Shown piece by piece: positions 16,037 through 24,717 of a stretch of DNA of 34,903 nt. Position numbers and translations under genes: made by a program. Position 1 is the first letter of the stretch; each line of letters begins with the position of its first letter. This DNA is from an uncultured Bacilli bacterium (GTDB lineage Bacteria > Bacillota_I > Bacilli_A > RF39 > UBA660): NCBI GenBank assembly GCA_947626425.1, contig CANQRX010000004.1, forward strand, positions 1 through 34,903, given 5' to 3'. The notes beneath the pieces are model-generated. The model saw only the letters and a program-made list of their open reading frames with translations, had not been told where the DNA came from and made no database searches.

Positions 16037-16396
16037 TGGTGGAGTAGAGGGGAATTGAACCCCTGTCCAAACAATCCTATTATAAAACCCCTACAAGTTT
16101 AGTTAGAATTTCTTTAATTTTAATTTTGGATCTAACGCACCATAAATTAAAACGATTCTTATAATTATTCGAATTATTTTCTAAGAATAAAAATAATTTA
16201 TATCTTATATTTATGAACCCTTAAAAACCCTATAAGAGAAAGTTAGTAAGAGCCTTCTTATACCTAAATGGTTAGGCTGCTACTGGAGCAAAAGAAGCGG
16301 AAAAGTTATTTTCTCCGTTTATTTTTTTTTACATTTAAAGTATGTCTACTACTTGCGGTCTTATCTAGTAACTGCTGTCGAAACCGTTACTACCCC
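16037..16396 (-). ncRNA. ssrA: tmRNA (ssrA)
   Basis: On the minus strand the 5' end reads GGGGTAGTAACGGTTTCGACAG and the 3' end GGTTCAATTCCCCTCTACTC then CACCA; GGGGTAG pairs with CTACTCC as the acceptor stem. The 360-nt length is normal. A tag frame ends at 16272-16274 (TAA); read back it gives KKINGENNFSASFAPVAA, whose NNF core and small-residue C-terminus suit recognition by proteases. The exact resume codon is uncertain. tmRNA with SmpB rescues stalled ribosomes. Confidence 0.95.
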
Positions 16397-16409
16397 AAAT
16401 ACAGTAGAT

Positions 16410-16438
16410 ATATTATCATAAAAAAACACTTTATGCAA
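16410..16438 (-). promoter_or_regulatory. tmRNA promoter
   Basis: On the minus strand TTGCAT, 17-bp spacer, TAATAT. The start would fall a few bases before the mature 5' end at 16396, consistent with processing. Its -35 directly abuts that of the divergent promoter. Confidence 0.6.
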
Positions 16439-16467
16439 TTGACATTTAATTTTCTTTATTGTAATAT
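16439..16467 (+). promoter_or_regulatory. Promoter of the Cys-rich membrane protein gene
   Basis: Consensus TTGACA (16439-16444), 17-bp spacer, TAATAT (16462-16467), 25 bp before the start codon. Confidence 0.8.
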
Positions 16468-16492
16468 GAGTTTAATAGAGTGGGGGATAAAT

Positions 16493-18340
16493 ATGAATAA
16501 TGAAGAAAATAAAGAATACATGGATGTAGAAAATGAATTGGAAGAAATAGAAAAAAATGAGGAAATAGATGAAAAAACAGAAAAAAGATTAGTTTTTCAA
16601 GCTGATTGGCCTTCAATTATTTTACGATTAGCTATTATCTTATTTATTTGCTTTGTTATTATATTTATTGTTACTAAAATTCGTAAATATCGCGAAGAGT
16701 CTGACTTAAAAACAAATATGGAAACTGTTCGGGTCAGTGCTTATAATTATTTTAAAAAAGAAGAAAATCGTCCTTCCGAAATAACTGAAGAAGTTGTAGT
16801 ACCTTTGACAGAAATGATTGATGAAAAAATAATTGTGAATACAAAGGCTTTAAAAGAAGATGAATGTGATAATGATGATAGTTATGTCAGTATGTTAAAA
16901 ATGAGTGAAGAAAAATATGATTTAGATGTTCATTTAAATTGTAAAAAAGGCGAAGAAGCAAATACTTATGTTGTTAATTATGGAAAAAGTGGTTTTAATT
17001 CGGAAAATAAAAATGAGGATTCATCATCAACTTCTGATAATATGGCTAAGGTTCTTTACGAACAAAAAAGAAAGGTTAAAGAAGAAGACACTTATGTTTG
17101 TCCTGATGGTTACACTCTTGTTAATCACAAATGCTATAGTAATACGACGGTTTTAAGTGTTGAGGCAATCCCTAAAGAAACAAGTAGTAAAAGAGAAATT
17201 GCTGCTGATTATGTTCATGAACAAATTTTTTATGAAAATCAAGAACCAAAAATTGTTTCAAAATCGCAAGTTAGTTGTCAAAATGGTAAATTAGAAAATG
17301 GAAAATGTAAAGTGACAAAAGCTCCAAGTAATACTTATCAAGAAATTTATTCTTGTCCAAATGGGGGAACTTTAAACGGTGATAAATGTGTAACAAGTGC
17401 AACTCCTACCACTGTTGAGGCTCAATATAAATGTAGTTCAGGGACATTAGTCAATGATAAATGCCTCATTACTAAAAGTAGTAAAGAAACTTGTAAAACT
17501 GGAAAGTACGATTCTATTAAAAAAATGTGCTATACAACTTATGAAGCAACTACAACTTATAGTGAATGGGAGTTTGCTTACTATGTAACTTTTAGTAAAA
17601 AAACACCGCCGACTAATTCTAATACTGCTTTATATGTTAGATATGAAGAATTAGAAAATGGCACGGTAAAATATAAAAAATTTAAAAGAAATAAAATTTC
17701 TAATAATTGTAATTCTAATGATGTTTATCAAAATGGCAAATGTCGTCATTATAATAGTAATGATAAAAAATATACTTGTCCTGATGGTTATACTTTAACA
17801 AGTTCAAATGAGTGTACGAAGCAGGTAGCAGCCAAATTAGTTTCGCGAGCTAAATTAAGTTGTCCAAGTGGTTATAAATTATATGGAAACAGGTGTTTGT
17901 TAATTAAGGATGCTAAAAGTCAAAAAGTAACTAAAAAGACTTGTCCAACTGGTTATACTTTAACTTCTAATATTTGTGTAAAATATGAAAATTCAATAAT
18001 TAAAGAAAATGAAAAATCTTATACTTGTCCTTCTGGTTATGAATTAATGAATAAAAATAATAAAATGTATTGTACCAAAAAAAATGTAATTAAAGGTTAT
18101 TATTATTGTTCAGATGATTCTTATACATTAAATGGTAATAAATGTGTTAAAAATGATGATACCCAAAGTTATAGTTGTCCAAAAGGGTATAGTTTATCCG
18201 GCTCAATGTGTTATAAACATACAAAAGAAGAAGTGACTAAAGCTACCTTAATCAGAGGTGCGACAAATGAAGAATATACTTGGAGTGAAGAAAAAAAATT
18301 AGATGGCTGGATTTGGACGGGGCAAACGAAAGAAGCTTAA
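16493..18340 (+). CDS. Single-pass membrane protein with Cys-rich CPxGYxL repeats
   Basis: 615 aa. The start at 16493 is chosen because GTGGGGGA precedes it and a good promoter ends 25 bp upstream; the longer open frame runs into the tmRNA gene. An acidic cytoplasmic N-terminus (~40 residues) precedes one membrane segment (SIILRLAIILFICFVIIFIV), so the rest should be outside. From about residue 200 there are at least ten imperfect repeats of a C-P-x-G-Y-x-L-x(5-8)-C type, e.g. CPDGYTLVNHKC, CPSGYKLYGNRC, CPTGYTLTSNIC, CPKGYSLSGSMC. Paired Cys in each unit suggest disulfide-stabilised modules, resembling animal EGF/TIL-like Cys repeats in spacing only. Likely adhesion or surface structure; no catalytic motif. 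Confidence 0.75.
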   Translation: MNNEENKEYMDVENELEEIEKNEEIDEKTEKRLVFQADWPSIILRLAIILFICFVIIFIVTKIRKYREESDLKTNMETVRVSAYNYFKKEENRPSEITEEVVVPLTEMIDEKIIVNTKALKEDECDNDDSYVSMLKMSEEKYDLDVHLNCKKGEEANTYVVNYGKSGFNSENKNEDSSSTSDNMAKVLYEQKRKVKEEDTYVCPDGYTLVNHKCYSNTTVLSVEAIPKETSSKREIAADYVHEQIFYENQEPKIVSKSQVSCQNGKLENGKCKVTKAPSNTYQEIYSCPNGGTLNGDKCVTSATPTTVEAQYKCSSGTLVNDKCLITKSSKETCKTGKYDSIKKMCYTTYEATTTYSEWEFAYYVTFSKKTPPTNSNTALYVRYEELENGTVKYKKFKRNKISNNCNSNDVYQNGKCRHYNSNDKKYTCPDGYTLTSSNECTKQVAAKLVSRAKLSCPSGYKLYGNRCLLIKDAKSQKVTKKTCPTGYTLTSNICVKYENSIIKENEKSYTCPSGYELMNKNNKMYCTKKNVIKGYYYCSDDSYTLNGNKCVKNDDTQSYSCPKGYSLSGSMCYKHTKEEVTKATLIRGATNEEYTWSEEKKLDGWIWTGQTKEA

Positions 18341-18396
18341 ATAAATAATTGAATAATTCAAAAAATTAATTATAATAATGACAAGGAAGTGTTATT

Positions 18397-18840
18397 ATGT
18401 CATGTTATGAAAAAATTAAAGATTTTAAAAAAAAATATCACGGAACAGTCGCGTGGCGTTTAAAAGAAAATGCCGAAGTTATTGAAAAGCATTTAAATCC
18501 TGGCGAAAAAATTTTATTTGCCTTTGCTGCTCAAAAAAATGATTCTTTTTTAGATTTTTTTACCACGGCGGCGGTAGCTTTAACAAACAAACGGATTTTG
18601 ATTGGGCAAAAAAGAGTATTGTTTGGCTATTCACTTAATTCAATTACTCCCGATTTATTTAATGATATGCAAATTTTTCAAGGCCTTTTTTGGGGAAAAT
18701 TAACAATTGATACAGTTAAAGAAACCGTTGTTTTAACTAATCTTTCCAAAAAATCTTTAATTGAAATTGAAACTGTTATTTCAGAATTTATGATGGAAGA
18801 AAAGAAAAAATATGGAACTAATAATCGCGTTACAAATTAA
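18397..18840 (+). CDS. Bacterial PH-domain protein
   Basis: 147 aa, soluble. A helical N-terminus is followed by NPGEKILFAFAAQ ... VALTNKRILIGQKRVLFGYSLNSI, the typical strand order and TNKRI turn of bacterial PH (YokE-like) domains, and a C-terminal helix. The ligand is unknown. AAGGAAGTG lies before the ATG, 56 bp after the Cys-rich gene, possibly the same transcript. Confidence 0.65.
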   Translation: MSCYEKIKDFKKKYHGTVAWRLKENAEVIEKHLNPGEKILFAFAAQKNDSFLDFFTTAAVALTNKRILIGQKRVLFGYSLNSITPDLFNDMQIFQGLFWGKLTIDTVKETVVLTNLSKKSLIEIETVISEFMMEEKKKYGTNNRVTN

Positions 18841-18892
18841 ATAAATGGAACCTGTTTTTTAAAAATGAATAATTTATACTAGGAGTGATAGT

Positions 18893-19342
18893 ATGTATGA
18901 TTATTATATTTTAGAAAAAGGGGAAACTTTAACTGACATTTGTAAGCAATTAAATTTAGATAAAAATTATATAATGGAAATTAATTCAATAAGCGATGAA
19001 AATGATTTAAGAGAGGGAAGTGAACTTAGAGTTCCAGCTTTGGATACAACATATTTTAACACTTATACAATTGAAAAAGGGGACAATTTATATGCGATTG
19101 CAAGAAAATATAACATTAATCCAGAATTGCTTGCGAGTATGAATGGTTTGTCAATGAACGATTATATTTATCCTAATCAAGAACTACTAATTCCTAAAAG
19201 TGGTTATAGTTATTATATAACTAAAAATGGTGATACTCTAAATACGGCAGCAACTATGTTTAAAACTTCCATTCCCGAAATGTTAAGAGATAATAACGTG
19301 GTTTATTTGTCAGAAGGACAAATTTTAGTTCATAAAAATTAA
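18893..19342 (+). CDS. Triple LysM protein without signal peptide
   Basis: 149 aa composed of three LysM modules: YYILEKGETLTDICKQL, NTYTIEKGDNLYAIARKYN and a divergent YSYYITKNGDTLNTAATMF. LysM binds N-acetylglucosamine polymers such as peptidoglycan. No signal peptide or catalytic domain is present, so it is released by another route, works inside the cell (as some spore-layer LysM proteins do), or is non-classically exported. AGGAGTGA precedes the ATG. Confidence 0.85.
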   Translation: MYDYYILEKGETLTDICKQLNLDKNYIMEINSISDENDLREGSELRVPALDTTYFNTYTIEKGDNLYAIARKYNINPELLASMNGLSMNDYIYPNQELLIPKSGYSYYITKNGDTLNTAATMFKTSIPEMLRDNNVVYLSEGQILVHKN

Positions 19343-19487
19343 AAATTGTTTCCAAAAGAAGCTTTAATTAAATTGTTACATTTATTTTCGAGGCATTGAT
19401 TTAAATGTCTTTTTGTTTGAAAAAAAACAGTGATTTAGGAATGTCAAAATATTGATAAATTTGAAATAATCGAACAATAGTTTTTCA

Positions 19488-19564
19488 AAAAATGTGATTT
19501 TAACATTATTATTTCTTTCTAAAAATGTGATTTTTCATATTGCTTTTCTTTCTAAAAATGTGAT
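19488..19564 (+). repeat. 33-bp-spaced AAAAATGTGAT repeats before the DUF4143 ATPase gene
   Basis: AAAAATGTGAT occurs at 19488, 19521 and 19554, exactly 33 bp apart; copies two and three share the longer 20-mer TTTCTTTCTAAAAATGTGAT (19512-19531, 19545-19564). The third overlaps a candidate -35/-10 pair (TTGCTT at 19540, TAAGAT at 19564, 18-bp spacer). Probably an operator array. Confidence 0.65.
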
Positions 19565-19588
19565 AAGATTATTTTGAAGAGTGATAAC

Positions 19589-20938
19589 ATGGCTGAATTA
19601 AAGCGAAAAATTGATAATTTTTTAATTGAATGGAAAAATTCAAAAGATAGAAAACCATTAATTATTAAAGGGGCAAGACAAATTGGGAAAACTACTTCAG
19701 TAGAAAAGTTTGGTAATGAAAATTATACATCTTTTATTGAAATAAACTATGTTTCTATGCCCCAATTTATTCAAATATTTCAAGATGGTTATACAACAGA
19801 TAAAGTTATTAAAAATATGAGCTTGCTAAATAGTGATTTCAAGTTTATACCTGGTGAAACTTTAATATTTTTTGATGAAATGCAAGAAAATCCTGATACT
19901 GCCACCTCTTTAAAGTTTTTTCATAAAGATGGCAGATTTGATGTTATCTGTTCTGGTTCTTTAATGGGAATTAACTATAATCAAATACATTCTAATAGTG
20001 TTGGTAATAAAGAAGATTATACAATGAGGTCACTAGATTTTGAAGAATTTTTATGGGCTAAAGGATACAGTAATGAACAAATTGAAGATTTATATACACA
20101 TATGAAAGAAGTTAAACCTTTAACAAATACTCAATATGATGTTATGATGAGTAATTTTAAAGATTATTTAATAACTGGGGGAATGCCTGAAATCGTAAGT
20201 ACATTTATAGATAATAAAAATTTTAGTGGTATTTTAGCTTCTCAACAAAAATTATTAAATGATTATGAAGAAGATATTACTAAATATGCTGGTGGTCTTG
20301 ATAAATCCAAAATATTGGTTGCTTACAAAAAAATTAAAATATTTCTTGGAAATGATAATAAAAAATTTCAAATTACTAAACTTAAAGATGGAGCTCGAAG
20401 CAGGGAATACATTGGTGTTATAGAGTGGTTAGATAGGTCTGGCATAATCAATATAAGTTATTCTTTGGACCACTTAGAATTGCCATTAAAGGCAAATTAT
20501 AATCCTCGCAATTACCGACTATATTTTGGAGATACAGGACTATTAATAGGTTCACTTGATGAAGAATCTCAAAAGGATTTAAGAAATAATCAAAATTTTG
20601 GAACATATAAAGGGGCTTTATACGAAAATATAGTTGCTGAAATGCTTACTAAAGCTGGGTTTGATTTATTTTTTTATCGCGATGAACAAAATAAAATTGA
20701 AATGGATTTTATAATTAGAGATGAACAAAATATAATTCCTGTAGAAGTTAAAGCTTCAGATAATGCTACTTATTCACTAAATAAATTAATAGATGAAAAA
20801 CAATATCAAAATGTTAAGTATGGTATAAAATTATGTAATAAAAATATAGGCTTCAATGGTAAATTTTATACATTCCCATATTTTATGACATTTTTTTTAA
20901 AAAGATTTTTAAATGAAAAAGATACTACTCAAAAATAA
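19589..20938 (+). CDS. ATP-binding protein, AAA_14 + DUF4143
   Basis: 449 aa from the ATG at 19589; a TTG 15 bp upstream is in frame but less likely. Walker A GARQIGKTT (about residue 28) and Walker B ETLIFFDEMQ (about 90) form the ATPase core; a winged-helix/DUF4143 part follows, ending in EMDFIIRDEQNIIPVEVKA, a PD-(D/E)XK-like nuclease core (D ... E-x-K). Proteins of this type are abundant in gut anaerobes and have no agreed function. It is monocistronic, preceded by the 33-bp repeat array and closed by its own terminator. Confidence 0.85.
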   Translation: MAELKRKIDNFLIEWKNSKDRKPLIIKGARQIGKTTSVEKFGNENYTSFIEINYVSMPQFIQIFQDGYTTDKVIKNMSLLNSDFKFIPGETLIFFDEMQENPDTATSLKFFHKDGRFDVICSGSLMGINYNQIHSNSVGNKEDYTMRSLDFEEFLWAKGYSNEQIEDLYTHMKEVKPLTNTQYDVMMSNFKDYLITGGMPEIVSTFIDNKNFSGILASQQKLLNDYEEDITKYAGGLDKSKILVAYKKIKIFLGNDNKKFQITKLKDGARSREYIGVIEWLDRSGIINISYSLDHLELPLKANYNPRNYRLYFGDTGLLIGSLDEESQKDLRNNQNFGTYKGALYENIVAEMLTKAGFDLFFYRDEQNKIEMDFIIRDEQNIIPVEVKASDNATYSLNKLIDEKQYQNVKYGIKLCNKNIGFNGKFYTFPYFMTFFLKRFLNEKDTTQK

Positions 20939-20943
20939 ATTAT

Positions 20944-20966
20944 TCTAGGGTTATCCTAGATTTTTT
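20944..20966 (+). terminator. Terminator of the DUF4143 ATPase gene
   Basis: TCTAGG/CCTAGA stem, 5-nt loop, six Ts; near-identical stem to the one at 11053. Confidence 0.85.
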
Positions 20967-21029
20967 GGTGGTGAAATTTGATATTATTCTTAATAAATGG
21001 TATACTAATAATGCTTATCGAGGTGATTT

Positions 21030-21773
21030 ATGAAAACCGACAAAAAACAATATGCAATTATTGTTAAAAATGTTACAAAAACTTTTAAAATTTATTATGA
21101 TAAAGCTAAAACTTTAAAAGAACGATTAGTTTTTTGGAATCGTAGTAAGCCAGAAATATTTACTGCCTTAAAAAATATTAATATCAAAATTGAAAAGGGC
21201 GAGACTGTTGGGTTAGTTGGGGTTAATGGTTCTGGAAAATCAACTCTTTTAAAACTAATGACAAAAATTATTTATCCTAATAAAGGTAGTATTATAACAA
21301 ATGGTAAACTTACTAGCCTTTTGGAATTAGGAGCTGGTTTTCACAATGATTTTACTGGCCGCGAAAACATTTATTTTAATGCTGCTATTTTTGGTTTAAC
21401 GAAAAAAGAAATCGACAAACGAATTGAGGAAATTATTAATTTTTCTGAGTTAGGGGAATTTATTGATAATCCTGTTCGAACTTATTCATCAGGAATGTAT
21501 ATGCGTTTAGCTTTTTCAATTGCCATTAATGTTGATGCTCAGATTCTTTTAATCGATGAAATTTTGGCAGTAGGAGATCAACATTTTCAAGAAAAGTGTT
21601 TTCATAAACTAGAAGAGTTAAAACATAGTGATAAAACAATTGTTATAGTTAGTCATGACTTAGGCAATATTGAAAGGCTTTGTACACGGGCTATTTGGAT
21701 AAATAATGGCATAGTTGAAAGTGATGGTAAACCAAGTGAAGTAATAGCCCAATATTTAAAGAAATGTGGGTGA
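21030..21773 (+). CDS. tagH: Polysaccharide/teichoic-acid ABC exporter ATPase (TagH/Wzt-like)
   Basis: 247 aa. Walker A GVNGSGKST, signature YSSGMYMRLAFS, Walker B ILLIDEILAVGD, and the N-terminal FKIYYDKAKTLKERL typical of the TagH/RfbB/Wzt group. It lacks the C-terminal glycan-binding domain of O-antigen Wzt proteins, so it should resemble the simpler exporters. It powers flipping of an undecaprenyl-linked glycan with the permease encoded next. CGAGGTGAT precedes the ATG; first gene of a seven-gene operon; overlaps the next by 10 bp. Confidence 0.88.
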   Translation: MKTDKKQYAIIVKNVTKTFKIYYDKAKTLKERLVFWNRSKPEIFTALKNINIKIEKGETVGLVGVNGSGKSTLLKLMTKIIYPNKGSIITNGKLTSLLELGAGFHNDFTGRENIYFNAAIFGLTKKEIDKRIEEIINFSELGEFIDNPVRTYSSGMYMRLAFSIAINVDAQILLIDEILAVGDQHFQEKCFHKLEELKHSDKTIVIVSHDLGNIERLCTRAIWINNGIVESDGKPSEVIAQYLKKCG

Positions 21774-22552
21774 TGAAAATGAATATTTTTAAAAACCTTT
21801 ATCAGTATCGTGAATTATTAAAAACCAATGTTCAAAAAGAAATAAGAGGTAAATATAAAGGCTCTTTTTTAGGAATTCTTTGGTCATTTTTAAATCCTTT
21901 ATTAATGGTATTAGTTTATGCCTTAGTTTTTCCTTATATTATGCGAGTAGAAATCGACAATTATTTAATTTTTTTAATTGTTGGTATAATCCCTTGGAAC
22001 TTTTTTACAACGGTTATAACTACGGGTTGTAATTGTGTTTGGCTAAATGGGGGAATTATCAAGAAAGTTTATTTTCCACGCGAAATTTTACCAATCAGTG
22101 TTATTCTGGCCGGTCTTGTTAATTTCTTTATTTCTTGTCTTATTATTTTAATTTTTTTACTTTTCAGTGGCCTAGGTTTTAGTATTCAACTTATATGGTT
22201 ACCGTTAATTGCCTTTATTCAATCCCTATTAAGTCTAGGTTTATTATTTATTTTAAGTGCAATAAATGTTTATGTTCGGGATGTTGAATACATCGTAAGT
22301 TTTGTTTTGAATTTGCTTTTTTATGGCACCCCAATTTTATATACAGCAACGCTTTTTCCCGAAAAAATCAGATGGATTTTATATTTGAATCCCGTTGCCC
22401 ATTTAATCGATGCCTATCGAAGCATCTTTTACAGCCAAACTATGCCTAATATCCAGTCTTTATGTTATGTCGGACTTATAGCGATTGGCATTTTAATAAT
22501 TGGTTATTTTATTTTTGAAAAATTAGAAAAAGGATTTGCAGAGGAGTTATAA
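21764..22552 (+). CDS. tagG: Polysaccharide ABC exporter permease (TagG/Wzm-like)
   Basis: 262 aa with six membrane segments. N-terminal VQKEIRGKYKGSFLGILWSFLNPLLMVLVY is the ABC-2 polysaccharide-exporter signature region (given in part: KGSFLGILWSFLNPLLM), and PILYTATLFPEKIRWILYLN matches the conserved late loop. It forms the channel with the preceding ATPase. The start is 21764 or the ATG at 21773-21782; the ATG at 21776 follows GTGGGTGATG. Ends 2 bp before the glycosyltransferase gene. Confidence 0.88.
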   Translation: MWVMKMNIFKNLYQYRELLKTNVQKEIRGKYKGSFLGILWSFLNPLLMVLVYALVFPYIMRVEIDNYLIFLIVGIIPWNFFTTVITTGCNCVWLNGGIIKKVYFPREILPISVILAGLVNFFISCLIILIFLLFSGLGFSIQLIWLPLIAFIQSLLSLGLLFILSAINVYVRDVEYIVSFVLNLLFYGTPILYTATLFPEKIRWILYLNPVAHLIDAYRSIFYSQTMPNIQSLCYVGLIAIGILIIGYFIFEKLEKGFAEEL

Positions 22553-22554
22553 AT

Positions 22555-24717
22555 ATGATGGAAGTAATGACAATTGAAAAAAAAGAAATATCAGGAGTAA
22601 AAAATCCTAAACTTTTTATTGAAGGCCAAGTCAAAAACAAAGACTTTACGATTGAAGTTTTGGCAGACGGCGAACCTATTGAATACCAACTTGAATATTT
22701 TAATAACAATCATTTTGCTTTAACTGTTTTTTTAACTAGAAACATGAAAGACATTCAAGGAATTGTTAAAGTAGGTGAGGAAGAAAAACTTGTATTTGAT
22801 ATAAAAAATACAAGTTTTAAACGGATACAAAACAAAATAAAATCTCTTTTATTTAAACCATATCAAACGGTTAATGTAATCTTTGTTACTTTAAAAAGAG
22901 GAATTGGCTATTTATGGAAGGAATATCATTTTTTGGTGCCTCCATCTTTATGGAAAAAATTTATCAAAGAATTTTTTGAGCGAATTAAAGTTAAAGACTT
23001 AAACCTTTATTACAATCCTTTTAATGTTATTGATTATAATAAATGGTTAAAAGAAAATGAGGAGTTTAATGAAGATGTCGAACTTAAATATCAACCTTTA
23101 ATCTCTCTTTTAATTCCGGTTTATAATATTGGTAAAACTTATTTAGAAGAATGTTTAGAATCAATTTTAAATCAAACTTATCAAAATTTTGAAATTATTT
23201 TAGTTGATGATTGTTCGACTAACGAAGAAACATTAGAAACTTTAAAAAAATATGAACAAAATGCAAAAATAACCGTTAAATATCGGAAAGAAAATGGCCA
23301 TATTTCGCGGGCTACAAATGATGCTTTAAAATTAGCTAAGGGTGAGTTTGTAGGTTTAATTGATAATGATGATGTAATAAGTTCTCATGCTCTTTATGAA
23401 GTTGTTAAAGTTTTAAATGAAGATAAAACTTGGGATTTAATTTATAGTGATGAAGATAAATTGAATTTAGATGGTTTAAGATGTGATCCGAATTTTAAAT
23501 CTGATTTTGCCCCTGATACTTTATTAAGTAGTAATTACATTTGTCATTTTACAGTTTTAAGAAAATCCATAATGGATGAAATTAAAGGATTTCGCGTTGG
23601 CTATGAAGGAGCCCAAGATTATGATTTATTTTTAAGATTTACGGAAAAAACAAACCGAATAAAACATATTCCGAAAATTTTATATCACTGGCGAATGGTT
23701 CCGGGTTCAACATCAATGGTTATTGATAATAAAAACTATGCTTTAGAACGAGGCCAAAAGGCTTTAGAAGATGCCTTAAAACGGCGGAAAATTAAAGGTC
23801 AAGTTCATATTCATCCGAATTGTCCTTACTATTATATCGAGTATGATATTGAACCAAAGCCTCTTGTTTCAATTATTATTCCTACTAAAGATTATGCTGA
23901 TATAACCGAAGAATGTTTAAATACCATTTATGAAAAAACAACTTATCCAAACTTTGAAATAATTTTAGTTAATAACAATAGTCAAGAAAAAAAGACCTTT
24001 GCTTTATTTGCAAAGTTTGCCAAAGAACATTCTAATTTTCAAGTCGTTGATGCGAATTTTGAATTTAATTATTCCAAAATAAATAATATGGCTGTTAAAA
24101 AAAGTAAAGGTGATTACTTGCTTTTATTAAACAATGATATAAAAGTTATTACTCCTAATTGGTTGGAAATTATGCTTGGTTATGCCATGCAAAGTCACAT
24201 CGGAGCTGTTGGAGCCAAATTGATTTATCCAGATGAAACAATTCAGCATGGAGGTGTGATTGTTGGCTTAGGTGGGGTCGCAGGCCATGCTTATGTTGAT
24301 GTCCCAAGAAATGCCAATGTTTGGGGAGGAAAGTTATCTGTTCCTACGAACTATTCAGCTGTCACGGCGGCTTGTTTAATGATTAAAAAAACAAAATATA
24401 AAGAAGTAAAAGGGTTGGAAGAAGACTTAAAAGTAGCTTTTAATGATGTTGACTTTAATTTAAAACTTTGTAAAAAAGGATATTACAACGTATTTTTACC
24501 TCAAGTGGAGTTGTATCATTATGAATCAAAATCCCGGGGCTTAGATAACACCACAGAAAAATACAAACGCTTTGTTACTGAGGTAGAGTATATGACTAAA
24601 AAATGGGGCAAAACCTTAGAAAATGATCCATTCTACAATAAAAATTACAGTTTACGAAAGAGCTACATGCTTGATAAGAAAAAAAGGAAAGAGGAAAATG
24701 ATGAAAATAAAAAATAA
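22555..24717 (+). CDS. Bifunctional family-2 glycosyltransferase
   Basis: 720 aa with a ~180-residue N-terminal region of unknown fold, then two GT-A domains. The first (from PLISLLIPVYNIGKTYLEE) has VDDCSTN and the DxD-like LIDNDD plus YSDEDK. The second (from PLVSIIIPTKDYADITEE) has LVNNNS, LLLNNDIKV and HGGVIVGLGGVAGHAY, as in rhamnan and O-antigen GT2 enzymes. Tandem domains suggest two linkages built by one cytoplasmic enzyme on the glycan exported by the ABC pair. AGGAG lies before the start. The 3' end overlaps the next gene by 20 bp. Confidence 0.88.
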   Translation: MMEVMTIEKKEISGVKNPKLFIEGQVKNKDFTIEVLADGEPIEYQLEYFNNNHFALTVFLTRNMKDIQGIVKVGEEEKLVFDIKNTSFKRIQNKIKSLLFKPYQTVNVIFVTLKRGIGYLWKEYHFLVPPSLWKKFIKEFFERIKVKDLNLYYNPFNVIDYNKWLKENEEFNEDVELKYQPLISLLIPVYNIGKTYLEECLESILNQTYQNFEIILVDDCSTNEETLETLKKYEQNAKITVKYRKENGHISRATNDALKLAKGEFVGLIDNDDVISSHALYEVVKVLNEDKTWDLIYSDEDKLNLDGLRCDPNFKSDFAPDTLLSSNYICHFTVLRKSIMDEIKGFRVGYEGAQDYDLFLRFTEKTNRIKHIPKILYHWRMVPGSTSMVIDNKNYALERGQKALEDALKRRKIKGQVHIHPNCPYYYIEYDIEPKPLVSIIIPTKDYADITEECLNTIYEKTTYPNFEIILVNNNSQEKKTFALFAKFAKEHSNFQVVDANFEFNYSKINNMAVKKSKGDYLLLLNNDIKVITPNWLEIMLGYAMQSHIGAVGAKLIYPDETIQHGGVIVGLGGVAGHAYVDVPRNANVWGGKLSVPTNYSAVTAACLMIKKTKYKEVKGLEEDLKVAFNDVDFNLKLCKKGYYNVFLPQVELYHYESKSRGLDNTTEKYKRFVTEVEYMTKKWGKTLENDPFYNKNYSLRKSYMLDKKKRKEENDENKK

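Noticed and set aside
16268-16492. N-terminal extension of the Cys-rich protein
   Set aside because: The extension is translated from the tmRNA gene and its promoter; ATG 16493 has the ribosome binding site.
19488-19564. CRISPR-like repeats
   Set aside because: Only three short A/T-rich copies, spacers themselves similar to each other, and no cas genes.
24623-24697. Earlier start of the polytopic membrane protein inside the GT2 gene
   Set aside because: The strong AAAGGAAAGAGGAA site and typical signal-anchor start point to 24698 or 24701.
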